DNA from: JAEUMG01 sp046349315
Lineage (GTDB): Bacteria; Pseudomonadota; Alphaproteobacteria; Rhizobiales; Aestuariivirgaceae
Length of the DNA stretch: 64,000 bases
Direction of reading: 5' to 3'
Assembly: GCA_046349315.1 (NCBI GenBank)
Contig: JAXMCQ010000011.1
Location: forward strand, 62,001 to 126,000
The position numbers and the translations under genes were made by a program. Shown here piece by piece: positions 17,788-27,713 of this stretch. Position 1 is the first letter of the stretch. Every line of letters starts with the position of its first letter. A model generated the notes under the pieces. It was not told where the DNA came from. It worked only from the letters and a program-made list of their open reading frames with translations, and searched no databases.

Positions 17788-18986
17788 TCGCGCTTCCAAT
17801 AATCATCCGGAGGCGGACCAAAGTCGATGAGCGCACAGCTATAGACTGCGGTATCATCGAAGGGATAACGCGCTTCCATCTCGGGGGTCAGCGTCACGCC
17901 AATGCCCGGCGCGATCGGCCGCATGAGCCTGCCATTAACGATGCGGCCTTGATCACCGATCATCTCAGCACCAAGCGGAAAATCGAGCATCGGATATTCG
18001 ACCAGATCGCCACCGGCCGCGAAGGCCGCGTGATAGCTCGCCATGATCGCCGCCGCTCCGCCCCAGGCGTGAACCACGACGCGCGTTCCGGTCTCGCGCG
18101 CCACGGCGAAGATTTCCATCACGGCCGAGATTCCGCCCATGACGGACGCGTCGGGCTGGACACCGTCGTAAACGCCATCGCGCATGCGGGTGATCATCTC
18201 CTTGGGCGTCGTGACGATCTCGCCACCATAGACGGGTATGTCGATCCGCCGGCGCAATTCCTTGAAGCCTTCCGGAGCGTCGGGTCCGATCGCCTCCTCA
18301 AGAAACAGAATCGGCTGGTTGGTGAGCGCGCGCACGCCGTTCACATAGGCGACTACATTATCGACAGCCTGCGGCGGATCGGCGAGGTTCTGGCACATGT
18401 CGATGCCGATCTTGATATTGCGTTTTCCAGCCTCCTCGAGGATCCATGCGGTGCGGTAGAGATCGCGCTTCACAGCGCGAATCTTGTAAAGTTCGATGCC
18501 CTTTGAATCGAGCAGATCGAGTTCGCGTGTGAACTGATGCTTGGCATCGCAGCAGCCGCCGGAGCCGTAGATCTGAATGCTCTCCGCCTTGGCGCCGCCC
18601 AAGAGATCATAGACCGGCTTGCCCAAGGATTTGCCCTTGGCATCCTGGAGTGCGATTTCGAAAGCACTGATCGCATGGCGTGCCGCGCCCTGCAGCGACC
18701 AGTAGTCGCAAAGGCTGCGTAGGTCCCGGACTCGGCGCTCAATGTCAAAACCGTCCTTGCCGAGAACCTGCGGCGTGCACAATTCGACAATCGACTTAAA
18801 GACGAGGGGCGCAAAGACCGCGAGATAGCCTTCTCCCAATCCCGTCACGCCATTGTCGAGCGTGACCTCGACCATGCCGATGGTGCGCTTCGGCCCGTTC
18901 GGAAAGCACTCCTTGATCTCGGGATCATCGGCATCGGCATAAGACGAGCTCAAGAGAATGCATCGCACTTTCTCGATTTTCGGCAT
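17784..18986 (-). CDS. Enolase-superfamily sugar-acid dehydratase (mandelate racemase/MLE family)
   Basis: A 400-residue protein with the N-terminal capping domain and a C-terminal barrel. Likely metal ligands are the Asp in IGIDMCQNL, the Glu in LFLEEAIGPD and the Glu in YGGEIVT; the His in VVHAWGG is a likely catalytic residue. The KIRAVK segment near residue 160 corresponds to the catalytic lysine strand. Family members dehydrate acid sugars such as gluconate, galactonate or glucarate; which one cannot be read here. ATG 18986 is chosen because the dehydrogenase stop overlaps it (TGATG), so the two are coupled. Confidence 0.85.
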   Translation of the reverse strand: MPKIEKVRCILLSSSYADADDPEIKECFPNGPKRTIGMVEVTLDNGVTGLGEGYLAVFAPLVFKSIVELCTPQVLGKDGFDIERRVRDLRSLCDYWSLQGAARHAISAFEIALQDAKGKSLGKPVYDLLGGAKAESIQIYGSGGCCDAKHQFTRELDLLDSKGIELYKIRAVKRDLYRTAWILEEAGKRNIKIGIDMCQNLADPPQAVDNVVAYVNGVRALTNQPILFLEEAIGPDAPEGFKELRRRIDIPVYGGEIVTTPKEMITRMRDGVYDGVQPDASVMGGISAVMEIFAVARETGTRVVVHAWGGAAAIMASYHAAFAAGGDLVEYPMLDFPLGAEMIGDQGRIVNGRLMRPIAPGIGVTLTPEMEARYPFDDTAVYSCALIDFGPPPDDYWKRD

Positions 18987-19909
18987 CAATATCCTCGCTT
19001 GAAATCGACAAGGCTCTGCGGACGTTCGCCGCGCCGGTAGCGCTCGAGATTGGCGATGAAGAGGTCGATCTTGCGGTCAACCTCATCGCCCGTGCCGCCA
19101 CCCGTATGCTGGGTCAGCAACATGTTCCGGCAAGTCCAGAAGCGGTGATCCGGCGGCAAGGGCTCGTCCTGCGTGACGTCAATGATGGCGCCACCGAGCG
19201 CGCCAGAGTCCAGCGCATCGGCGAGCGCTGCTTCAGCGATCAGCGAACCACGCCCAAAATTCACGAAGAGGCTTCCGCGTTTCAGGGGACCAAGCTGACG
19301 GCGATCGAACAGTCCCTTGGTCTGCGGCGTATGCGGCACTGTGCAGATGATGATATCGGCTTCGCGCAAGGCTGCCTCTAGCGCCTTATGCTCGAAGCCG
19401 CGCCCGAAGCGCGTGATCTTGCAGCCGAATGGTTCAAGCAATTCGCCCACCCGGGTGTTGATCGCGCCAGATCCAAAGAGCACCACATTGGCGTTCTTGA
19501 GAACCCTGAGCGACGGCCGCAAGGACTCCCCAACCCATTCGTGGCGCTGCTGCAGCAACGCCAGCGCTCCCACACCGCGATAATGCGATAGCACGCCGGC
19601 GAGGATCGATTCCGCCACGGGCTCGGCAAAGAATCCGGCGAGATTCGATATCTTAAGTCGATCGCCCAGCCTTTCCCAATCGAGCTCGCCATATTCGCCA
19701 AAGCCCACGGATTCGAGCTGAATCCAGCGCAGTGAAGCATTTGCAGGAAGCCACGCGGCGGGAGGATTTCCGAAAGCGACCTCACACTCGGCAAAGACTT
19801 TGGGCGCAACTTCCGCATCAGGGTGATAGTGGATAGCGTCCTTCGCGAGCGCTCCTTCGAGCCGCGCGCGCTGTGCGTCCGTCAAGCTCACGCAGACAAA
19901 TACCTTCAT
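18986..19909 (-). CDS. D-2-hydroxyacid dehydrogenase (NAD-dependent)
   Basis: A 307-residue oxidoreductase of the 2-hydroxyacid dehydrogenase family. The nucleotide-binding motif is GSGAIN near residue 145. The catalytic Arg lies in VNFGRGSLI, the Glu in DEPLPPDH and the His in TQHTGGG. It interconverts a 2-oxo acid and a D-2-hydroxy acid. ATG 19909 begins MKVFVCVSLTDAQ and overlaps the permease stop (ATGA); the longer frame upstream lies within the permease gene and is rejected. Coupled with the dehydratase gene just downstream. Confidence 0.88.
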   Translation of the reverse strand: MKVFVCVSLTDAQRARLEGALAKDAIHYHPDAEVAPKVFAECEVAFGNPPAAWLPANASLRWIQLESVGFGEYGELDWERLGDRLKISNLAGFFAEPVAESILAGVLSHYRGVGALALLQQRHEWVGESLRPSLRVLKNANVVLFGSGAINTRVGELLEPFGCKITRFGRGFEHKALEAALREADIIICTVPHTPQTKGLFDRRQLGPLKRGSLFVNFGRGSLIAEAALADALDSGALGGAIIDVTQDEPLPPDHRFWTCRNMLLTQHTGGGTGDEVDRKIDLFIANLERYRRGERPQSLVDFKRGY

Positions 19910-20721
19910 GTTCCGGCCGCCCTTCGCACAGAAATGTGCCAAGGAATGAGAAGCCGTTCCAACAAGGTCACGGCACCGAACAGCGTAAGGCCCAAGAGGG
20001 TCAGGAAGAATATTCCGGCAAAGGCGAGATCGGGGCGCATATTGCCGGTGACAATCTGAATATAGAAACCCAATCCCTGGTCGGAGCCGATGAACTCGGC
20101 GATCGCGGCGCCAACCGTTGCATTGATCGCGGCATATTTGAAGCCAACAAAACATTGCGGCATGGCTGCCGGCAATCTCACTTTGATGAAGGTGCGCCAG
20201 GCGCTCGCACCTGTCGAGCGACAGAAGCGGGTCAGTTCTTCGCTCAAGGAATTGAAGGCGAGGATCGCATTGAGAACGATCGGGAAGAAGCAGACGAGAA
20301 ACACGATGATGACTTTCGGCAACAGCCCGAAACCCAGCCAAGAGATGAAGAGTGGCGCAAAGGCAATTTTCGGTGTCATCTCGAGGCAGACGAAGAAAGG
20401 ATAGACGGTTCGCCGCAGGATAGACGAAAAGGCAATGGCGAGGCCGAGCGGCAAGGCAACGACCACGGCCACGACATAGCCGAGCAATGTCTCAATACCA
20501 GTGATCCAGGTATAATAGAGAAGCCGGTCGAGGTCGGCCCAGCCATTCCGCACCACTTCGGAAGGCGGCGTCAGAATGTAGCGTGGGATGGCGAAGATGA
20601 CGACCGAGTATTCCCAGAACAGAAAGAAACCGATAAAGAAGGCTATGAACAGCCATGATTGCTTGATCGCGCCTTGAATCGCAGCGACGAGGCTGGGTTC
20701 TTCAGATAACACCGAAGCCAC
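19906..20721 (-). CDS. ABC transporter permease, SsuC/TauC type
   Basis: A 271-residue membrane protein with about six helices (first around SWLFIAFFIGFFLFWEYSVV). The coupling loop reads TRFCRSTGASAWRTFIKVRLP. GTG 20721 (VASVLSEEPSLVAAI) is chosen because it overlaps the ATPase stop by the normal few bases; longer readings would lie inside the ATPase gene. With the ATPase and the damaged binding protein upstream it forms a nitrate/sulphonate/taurine-class importer, a class that in practice moves many small organic acids and pyrimidine-like ligands. Confidence 0.88.
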   Translation of the reverse strand: MASVLSEEPSLVAAIQGAIKQSWLFIAFFIGFFLFWEYSVVIFAIPRYILTPPSEVVRNGWADLDRLLYYTWITGIETLLGYVVAVVVALPLGLAIAFSSILRRTVYPFFVCLEMTPKIAFAPLFISWLGFGLLPKVIIVFLVCFFPIVLNAILAFNSLSEELTRFCRSTGASAWRTFIKVRLPAAMPQCFVGFKYAAINATVGAAIAEFIGSDQGLGFYIQIVTGNMRPDLAFAGIFFLTLLGLTLFGAVTLLERLLIPWHISVRRAAGT

Positions 20722-21475
20722 GGAATATCTCCTGTATCTCCCGGGCATAGCCGACGAAGGCCGGGCTGTTCTTGACATCGAGATTACGCGGAAAGGGAAG
20801 ATCAACAGGGATAAGCCGATCGATACGCCCAGGCCTTGGCGTGATGACCGCGACCTGCGTCGAAAGCTGCACCGCTTCTTCGATCGAGTGGGTAACGAAG
20901 ATCACGGTTGGCCTTTGCTGCATCCACAATTGCTGCAGGTCGCTCCTGATCCGCTCGCGGGTCATGGCGTCGAGCTTTCCCAAGGGCTCGTCCAAGAGCA
21001 TAATCTTCGGCTCATGAACCATCGCCTGGCAGAAGGCGGCGCGCTGTTGCATACCGCCCGACAATTCATGCGGATATCGCCCAGCGAAGTCCTCAAGATG
21101 GACCGCCTGCAAAAGGCCCATGACGCGCTCGGCATGGAGCTTCGGCGACATCGCGCGCAGTTCCAATTGCAATTCGACATTGCCGCGCACCGTCCGCCAG
21201 GGCACTAGCGTATTGTCCTGGAACATGATGCCGATGTCCGTCTGCGGGCCTGTCACCTCCTTGCCATTGATGCGGATCATGCCGGTGCTGAGTTCGAGCA
21301 GCCCCGCAAGCATCAGCATCAGGGTCGACTTGCCGCAGCCCGACGGACCCAAGAGCGAGACGAATTGGCCGGCCGCGATGGAAAGATCGAGGGGACCAAA
21401 GGCGTGGACTTCAGAAGCGCCCTTGCCGAAGACCTTGGTGACCTGGTGGATTTCAATGAGGTCAGGCATCGGCAA
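20702..21475 (-). CDS. ABC transporter ATP-binding protein, SsuB/TauB type
   Basis: A 257-residue ATPase with Walker A GPSGCGKST near residue 44, Q-loop MFQDNTLVPWRTV, signature LSGGMQQRAAFCQAM, Walker B IMLLDEPLGKLD and the switch His in IFVTHSIEEA. Length and motifs are normal. It drives the permease encoded immediately downstream. The binding-protein gene upstream on the same strand is frameshifted, so the importer may lack its ligand receptor. Confidence 0.9.
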   Translation of the reverse strand: MPMPDLIEIHQVTKVFGKGASEVHAFGPLDLSIAAGQFVSLLGPSGCGKSTLMLMLAGLLELSTGMIRINGKEVTGPQTDIGIMFQDNTLVPWRTVRGNVELQLELRAMSPKLHAERVMGLLQAVHLEDFAGRYPHELSGGMQQRAAFCQAMVHEPKIMLLDEPLGKLDAMTRERIRSDLQQLWMQQRPTVIFVTHSIEEAVQLSTQVAVITPRPGRIDRLIPVDLPFPRNLDVKNSPAFVGYAREIQEIFRGFGVI

Positions 21476-21531
21476 TCATCAGCGCCAAATAACGAGGCGG
21501 CGCAAGTACCGCCTCGCTTGTTCCTCAAACC

Positions 21532-22543
21532 TCAATTCGTGACAAACTCGTTCGTATAGAACGACTTGGGATCGGCATTGGGATCGAGATTGTTGTACTT
21601 CTTCATTAGGTCCACCATGCTCGCCCAATCGGAATCGACATTGAGGCCGAGCACCTTGTCCTTGTTGGCGCCCGAATAAAGAATTCCAAGCGTGACGTCG
21701 AGCACGTCGCGGGCCTGCTTCTTGCCGGCATCCTCATTCATCGTGCCGCCGACAATATCGGCCATCGCGGCGACCGCCGCATCCGGGTTCGTCTCGGTTT
21801 CCTTGTAGGCGTTGATCGTTGCCTGCATGAAGCGCTTCACGAGGTCCGGATTGTTCTTCACGAGATCCTTGGTGGTCACGATGCAGTAACCGACCTGATC
21901 GACGCCAAAATCGGAATAGGGAAAGGCGATCGGCTGCTCGCCGCCGTTGGCCTTGATTTCCGCCGGCTTGTCGTCAAGGCCGCCCAGCATGCCCACGGCA
22001 TCGCCGGCCTTCTGGAGATAGCTCGAGACGAGCGCGCCATCCGGCACGTTCACAATTTTCACGTCATCGGCCGTCAGTCCGGCATTGGCGAGCACGATCG
22101 GGAAGAACGTGTTCACGCCGGCATTGGCGGTCGTGAGAAGCGTCTTGCCTTTGAGATCCTTGAGATCCTTCCCGCCCGAATCTGGGCGCACCAGAATAGC
22201 CTCCCCCGCTGTTCCCATGGCGTCGATCACGCCAACCGGAAATCGTAGTGGGCGCCTTCGGACGCGAGCTGATCATCGAGCCGCAGGAGCCATAAGAAAA
22301 GGTGCTGTCGCCATTGGCCACGAGCCGGTGCGCCGAACCAGAGCCATTACCAGAGCGGATGTCGAGATCGATCCCGACATCCTTGTACATGCCCTTGTCC
22401 TTGCCATAGGCGAATCCGGCGTGCGAGCCGTAATACATCCAATTGAGGCGCAGACGCACATCGTCCTCGGCATGCGCCAAAGTCGGTAGGGCGAGAGCCA
22501 GTGCCAGCGTAGCGCTGGCGAGCAATTTCCTGAGTGACTTCAT
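21532..22543 (-). pseudogene. ABC substrate-binding protein (NMT1/TauA-like), frameshifted
   Basis: The gene starts at ATG 22543 with a classic signal peptide (MKSLRKLLASATLALALALP, then TLAHAE) and the mature start DDVRLRLNWMYYGSHAGFAY. The C-terminal two-thirds, from VIDAMGTAGEAILVRPDSGG to the end, is clean. Between about 22225 and 22290 three phases each hold a short piece: YGSCGSMI in the first, LASEGAH in the second, VGVIDAMG in the third. At least two indels are needed to join them. Without them the protein would stop soon after the first 100 residues. It belongs to the importer of the two genes downstream. Confidence 0.8.
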
Positions 22544-22661
22544 CTCCGTTCTCCCTTCACCTCGTTGTTGTCTTGCAGCCTAAGCCGCATTCTTGGTAAC
22601 CCGCGTGCACTTCACCCCAGTGGGGCGCTGTGCCTTCTTATTGTGAAACCGTTCTGCATCG

Positions 22662-23625
22662 TCATCGCTTGAGACGCGGCGTGCCGATCCGGATCAGCAT
22701 GTCGCGCGTCCTACCGCGATAGAGGTCGCGAATATCGCGGGTCGGGGGCCGGCAGCGGCTCGAGGGAAGCCCGACCAGTTCCATGCACAATTTGTCGAGA
22801 TAGCCGTCGCCGCTCGTATAGGTCTTCTCGATCTCGACCCATAATTTGTAGAAAGGCATCGCCTCTTCGACGAGCATGCGGGCGATTTCGGCGTAGTTGC
22901 CGGTCCGCGCTTCCTTCACCAGCTTGATGCCCCATTCGGGCCAGAAGTTGCAGTTGTGAACCTCGAAAGCGCGCACGCCCAAGGCGGGCATGGCCGAATG
23001 GGCGAAATAGAGATTGTTGTCGATGATGGTGAAGCGCTTGGAGAAATGCGACGTCACATCCTCGAATTCCATGGCGTCGGTACGCGGCGTCGCCCATTTC
23101 AAGCCGACGATGTTGGGAATCTCCGCGAGCCGTTCAATCATGTCGAAGGAGAGATTCTGGCTCGTCCAGAAGGTGTTGTAGATGATGATGCCGATCTCGG
23201 GCTCGGCTTCGGCGGCTGCACGGACATATTCCTCGAAATCACCCTCCGTATGGGTGAAATAGAAGGGACAGGATACCTGGATGAACTGCGCGCCAAGTTT
23301 CTTCGCCGTCTTCGCGAGCCTCTGCAGCTCCAGCGTACTTGTCGTCTGGTGCCCCCATGGCAACCGGCACACGGCCTGCCACTTCATCGATGACGATCCT
23401 GGCGACGCGGGCGCGCTCATCGAATGTCATGGTCGAAAAATCGCTCGCCGCGCCGCCTGCAAGAAAGGTGGTGACACGGTACTGAGACCGTTGTCGATCA
23501 GGAAGCGGACATAGGCACGCAATGCCGCCTCATTGACGGGTAAGCCAGGTTCATCCGCAAAGGGGTTGAATCGTAACGTAGCACCCTCCAGAGTGACTTC
23601 AGCCGGTCATTCTGCACGCATCACC
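22662..23625 (-). pseudogene. DapA/KDG-aldolase-family lyase, frameshifted
   Basis: Three pieces of one dihydrodipicolinate-synthase-family barrel lie in different phases. The N-terminal piece (LRFNPFADEPGLPVNEAALR, then VRFLIDNGLSTV) is near 23590-23470. The middle piece (TFLAGGAASDFSTMTFDERA) and RVPVAMGAPDD follow near 23460-23330. The rest, from LELQRLAKTAKKLGAQFIQV to the end at 22662, is in a third phase. The segment QVSCPFYFTHTEGD and the later GLKWATPRTDAMEF fit the active-site strands, the latter with the Schiff-base lysine position (GLKWA). Family members handle 2-keto-3-deoxy sugar acids or N-acetylneuraminate, which fits the locus. As written it is not translatable in full. Confidence 0.78.
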
Positions 23626-23689
23626 TTCAGGCTAGTCGACGTCACCAATTCTACGCAACGCGGCCAAGCGTGGTTGATGAATTTTGCCA

Positions 23690-23901
23690 GATAGATTGCA
23701 GAATCGGCGCGAACTCTTCGCGCCGAAACCAATCTGAGCCAAAGAGGCGCTTGCCCACGAATGCGGGATAAACATGGCCTATCTTTAAAGTGGTCGAGAG
23801 GGTTCGAACGAAACGTCTCGATCGATAAAATCGCCCGTATTGCTGCCGCCTTGGGCAGTGGTGTAGCTGAAATGAGGACGGGGACCAACTGTAGCCAATG
23901 A
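23690..23901 (+). pseudogene. XRE-family regulator, decayed
   Basis: Pieces of a Cro/CI-type helix-turn-helix protein follow each other on the plus strand: RIGANSSR, then TNLSQ, then KEALAHECGINMAYL, then FERNVSIDKIARIAAALG and VAEMRTG before a stop at 23899. Each step changes phase, and one segment runs into an in-frame TAA. The order and spacing match a small XRE regulator, so this is a relic rather than chance. Nothing nearby indicates its former target. Confidence 0.6.
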
Positions 23902-24108
23902 TTTGAGGATGAGGACCACCGTAGGCTTTGGCACGATCGCTCTTCACAGCGATTCCCACTCTCTCACGCACCCGTGCTCGATCGAGGAACGCCCGGCGGC
24001 CCGTCGTCGAAACACTGAGCATTTTGTGCCCTCAACTCCGCGTTCGTGACTCGCATTTGAAATCGGCCCGATAAAGTCGCGCAAAAGGGGCTAAAGTTTC
24101 GATCAAGC

Positions 24109-24426
24109 ATGACAAGCAAGAATGGTGGAAGGCGCCAAGGAGCCGGGCGTGCTGAAGACGCTTACGAGGAGAAGGCGACCAGCCGAATTAGCCTGCTGTC
24201 AGACCGGTCAGGCAATCATGGCTCTTGTCCATATACTAAGGCACGGGCATAGCGCTGCTGCTCGCATAAGGGCGGCCACCGCGCTGCTTCTTGACCGAGG
24301 CCATGGCAGGCCGCCCCGGTTATCGAGGCGTACAGGAGTTCTGATCTGAGCGATTTGTCCGACGATGAACTTGAGGTGGCTAACGCACTCGCGAGACGTC
24401 TCGGTGGAGGATTCAGGGCTTGCTGA
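24109..24426 (+). pseudogene. Small prophage-type hypothetical gene, frameshifted
   Basis: ATG 24109 opens MTSKNGGRRQGAGRAEDAYE. In another phase follows ALVHILRHGHSAAARIRAAT and DRGHGRPP, and finally LSDDELEVANALARRLGG up to TGA 24424. The order (GGRR-GAGR start, A-R-AAT-LLDRG-GRP core, acidic SDDELE tail) is that of small proteins often found near terminase genes in rhizobial prophages. Function is unknown. At least two indels break it. Confidence 0.5.
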
Positions 24427-24668
24427 GAGTGCTGAGCGCAGTCAGGCTCAGGAAATCACCCCAGCAATCCAGACATGCTGGGATGCGTTACATGGGTTTT
24501 ATTACAAGGGTTTATCGAAGATTCTGGCTGAAGGAATCGCGCCTTTTGTACCCGTCTATCGTCGTCAGGAAATCCAAATGCCAGGGCCAGATCCAGAAGG
24601 AATTTCGATCGAGGCTGGGTTATACCGGGTATTGTCGGCCGTGGTGGTATACCAACATGCAGGCGCGC

Positions 24669-24827
24669 ATGGCTCGAGGGCGCGCGATCGCCCGCAACCT
24701 AGAGCGAGGCGGTTGGCCCTGCCTGCGATGCAAGAAACCTGTGCCAATCGAGCGGCGGGCGGATGTGTATTATGGTGAAACGTGCCGCAAAGCTGCTGCG
24801 CGGCAAAGACGATTTGGGCGAAGATAA
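24669..24827 (+). CDS. Short zinc-finger-like frame, probably a gene fragment
   Basis: The 52 residues from ATG 24669 contain CLRCKKPVP followed by RRADVYYGETCRK, resembling the short C-x2-C ... C motif of small CGNR/rubredoxin-like tails where a final RRADARFCS-CR block is common. The same frame extends upstream to about 24420 with no recognisable content. It follows the decayed gene above and may be the remains of its neighbour. Confidence 0.35.
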   Translation: MARGRAIARNLERGGWPCLRCKKPVPIERRADVYYGETCRKAAARQRRFGRR

Positions 24828-26295
24828 GCGTGTTCTGCGACAACGCCATTACAGCGTCTTGAGGACGTATCGTTTTTCATGCCTTCACCGCGTGACAGAC
24901 CCTTTGGTTCACCGGTTCGTCATCTAGATATGGTGATCTACTTCCCATCAGTTCGTTCTGAAAACCGGATGACGAAGAGCGCGCCTCTAATTCGTAAGCT
25001 GCTTGCTCAGGCTAGGCGGAACTGCAGCTAGGTGACATCGATCGCTTGGCTGGCTTTGGTTGAAGTTGAATGGTGCTCGGCATCGCACGCCGACTGGTCG
25101 ATGGGCTGGCCCCCCGCACGTAATTGCAGTTGAGGAAAAACCAGCCCCGGTCGAAAGGCCGATCGTCTGTGGCTCAAATATCGGATCCGACAGACCATTC
25201 TGAATAAGAAAACGTGCGTGATTCTTCCGTGACTCACCGTTAACCACACTAAGGTAAGGTTGTGCTCAGGTGAACATAATGCGCGCTGGCATCGATACCT
25301 TAGAACTGACACGCGATAATGGCTCCAAAATAGGAGTTGTCGAGGATCGTCTCGTGAGACGGGACGTAACTCGTCAAGCTTTGCTCTCGGCAAACACTTC
25401 TGCTTACGAGAGTGCAAACGGCGCCGGGGCTCGCGAGATTGAGGATGATCCATTTGGCTGTCGGCGCCGCCGTCGGATCAGAGAGCGACTTTCTTGAGGG
25501 TGACTGAACCGCTGAGGGTCCAACAGTTAACTGATAGGGCGGAAGTCTGCCCGGAGTAGGGCCGGCCGACGATGGTCGGGGTTTTTCATTAGCTCAATTG
25601 ATAGGCGATTAGCTGTCGGCGGGCCGTCGGCCAAGGGGCGGCCATCATGAGCGCAACACAAACCGGCGAGCCTGCCGCCGCAGGCGCGCATAAACGACGT
25701 TGAACTTAAGTGCTGCCGTCCGGGGCCTCGTCGTTGAACAGGATTTGATCGCCAGGCGCGTCGTCGAACACCTCCACCGTCGGCACAGGTTGATCTTAGC
25801 CGCAGCCAGACGTACCTCCATGAGGACACTGGCGCTGCGCTCGGCATCGATCCCGCAAAGATACGGCCTTGGGCCCTTCGCCTATGCCGCGGGGAGTGGA
25901 TTACGGTGGTATCCGCAAAGGATCGGCAGCGATTAGAAAACTGGTGAAGAAGAGCAGCACCAGCGCCGCTGTTTCCGGAGTAACGTACTCGCACCTTATC
26001 GGCAAACGGCCCCTAGTTCGGGGCCTTTCGACGTCGATCGAATGTCACCTTACGCCAGCCAGCGTTCGCCGAGCAATGCGGTGTCCGCACTGCGGCGAGA
26101 CATACAGCTTCAAGATGAAGGATGCCCGCCTACGATGGGACTATCGCCTGCCCAATGACGACGCCTGTGAATGGTTCACCATGAATCCTTCGCACATGGA
26201 TTGGGTATCGATCAATGGAGGGACTCCACCGCCCTCCGTCCCCAGACTGGCCGCGCCGGGTTTGCTGGCTTCGATTGTCCGGCATCAGCACTCAT
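24828..26295. other. Region without a confident gene
   Basis: About 1.5 kb left of the IS3 element holds several open frames on both strands, but they are arginine-rich or otherwise of poor coding character. The only protein-like piece is CPHCGETYSFKMKDARLRW near 26083-26140 on the plus strand, which looks like the end of a small zinc-ribbon protein. No RNA gene or repeat is evident. Confidence 0.4.
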
Positions 26296-26361
26296 TGGAC
26301 AGAATCGGCGAGATGAGGAAGGGAGGATTTCTGGCTCATCGTAGCCATACGAGGAGCGCAG

Positions 26362-26736
26362 ATGAGACAGAAATCCGAGACGAACAAGGTAGCGTCCGAG
26401 CAGGTTGTGAAGAACATCCGCCGGGCCACCCGCAAGCAGTATTCGGCTGAAGAGAAGATCCGCATCGTGCTGGACGGCCTGCGGGGCGAGGCCAGCATCG
26501 CAGAGCTGTGCCGGCGCGAAGGGATAGCCGAGAGCTTGTATTACAGTTGGTCGAAGGAGTTCCTGGAGGCCGGCAAGCGCCGGCTTGCCGGGGATACGGC
26601 CAGGGCCGCCACCTCCGATGAGGTCAAGGGCCTGCGCCGTGAGGCCCAGGAGCTGAAGGAGGTCGTCGCCGAACAGGCGCTTGAATTGCGTCTTCTCAAA
26701 AAAAGCATGATTGCGGATGGGGGAGACGACGCATGA
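26362..26736 (+). CDS. IS3-family transposase OrfA
   Basis: A 124-residue DNA-binding subunit with the helix-turn-helix IAELCRREGIAESLYYSWSK around residue 50, followed by a coiled-coil zipper (LRREAQELKEVVAEQALELR). Near its end the run CTCAAAAAAAGC at about 26696-26706 (codons CTC AAA AAA AGC) offers a slippery A7 tract. A -1 slip there enters the OrfB frame, giving the usual OrfAB fusion transposase. OrfB also has its own ATG overlapping the OrfA stop. Confidence 0.9.
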   Translation: MRQKSETNKVASEQVVKNIRRATRKQYSAEEKIRIVLDGLRGEASIAELCRREGIAESLYYSWSKEFLEAGKRRLAGDTARAATSDEVKGLRREAQELKEVVAEQALELRLLKKSMIADGGDDA

Positions 26737-27713
26737 GATACCCCGCCGCCGAGAAGCTTGAGATCATCCGCCTGGTCGAACATTCGCATCTGCCAGTCCG
26801 GCGCACGCTGGAAAAGCTCGGCATTCCCCGCGCCACATTCTATCGCTGGTACGATCTCTATCGATCCGATGGGCCGGAGGCCCTGGAAGATCGCCGCCCG
26901 CGGCCCGATCGGGTGTGGAACCGCATCCCCGAGCAGGTGAGGGAGCGGATTGTGAACCTGGCACTGGACGAGCCCACCCTGTCGCCCCGGGAACTGGCCG
27001 TGCGGTTCACCGACACGGAGAAGTATTTTGTCTCAGAAGCTTCGGTCTATCGGCTGCTCAAAGCCCATGATCTGATTACCAGCCCGGCCTTTATCGTCAT
27101 GAAGGCCGCCGACGAGTTCAAAGACAAAACCACAGCACCCAATCAGCTCTGGCAGACTGACTTCACCTATCTGAAGGTCATCGGCTGGGGATGGTTCTAT
27201 CTGTCGACAGTGCTCGACGACTTCTCCCGTTACATCATCGCCTGGAAGCTGTGCACGACGATGAAAGCCGAGGATGTTACCGACACATTGAACCTGGCCC
27301 TTCAGGCCTCAGGGCTCGACGAAGCCAGGGTCGCCCACCGGCCCCGGCTGCTGAGCGACAACGGGTCGAGCTACATTGCCGGCGACCTGGCGCAGTGGCT
27401 CAAGGATCAGCACATGGATCATGTCCGTGGCGCACCGTTCCATCCCCAGACCCAGGGAAAGATCGAACGCTGGCATCAGACGCTGAAGAACCGCATCCTG
27501 CTCGAGAACTACTATCTGCCTGGCGATCTCGAAGCGAAGATCGGCGACTTCGTCGCCCACTATAATCACCTGCGATACCACGAGAGCATCGCCAATCTCA
27601 CCCCGGCCGATGTCTACTTCGGACGCGGCCAGACCATCCTGCTTGAGAGAGAAAGGATCAAACGACAGACCATCCAGAACCGACGCTTGCTTCATCGCGG
27701 CCAAGCCGCATAA
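26733..27713 (+). CDS. IS3-family transposase OrfB (DDE integrase domain)
   Basis: A 326-residue catalytic subunit. An N-terminal helix-turn-helix (VRRTLEKLGIPRATFYRWYD) precedes an rve-type core with the DDE residues in WQTDFTYLK, LLSDNGSSYI and GKIERWHQTLKNR. The start ATG overlaps the OrfA stop by four bases. Full length and intact motifs suggest the element may still be mobile. Confidence 0.92.
   Translation: MRYPAAEKLEIIRLVEHSHLPVRRTLEKLGIPRATFYRWYDLYRSDGPEALEDRRPRPDRVWNRIPEQVRERIVNLALDEPTLSPRELAVRFTDTEKYFVSEASVYRLLKAHDLITSPAFIVMKAADEFKDKTTAPNQLWQTDFTYLKVIGWGWFYLSTVLDDFSRYIIAWKLCTTMKAEDVTDTLNLALQASGLDEARVAHRPRLLSDNGSSYIAGDLAQWLKDQHMDHVRGAPFHPQTQGKIERWHQTLKNRILLENYYLPGDLEAKIGDFVAHYNHLRYHESIANLTPADVYFGRGQTILLERERIKRQTIQNRRLLHRGQAA

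Noticed and set aside
23651..24022. Minus-strand frame of 123 codons near the XRE relic
   Set aside because: It is antisense to the decayed XRE gene and shows no motif.
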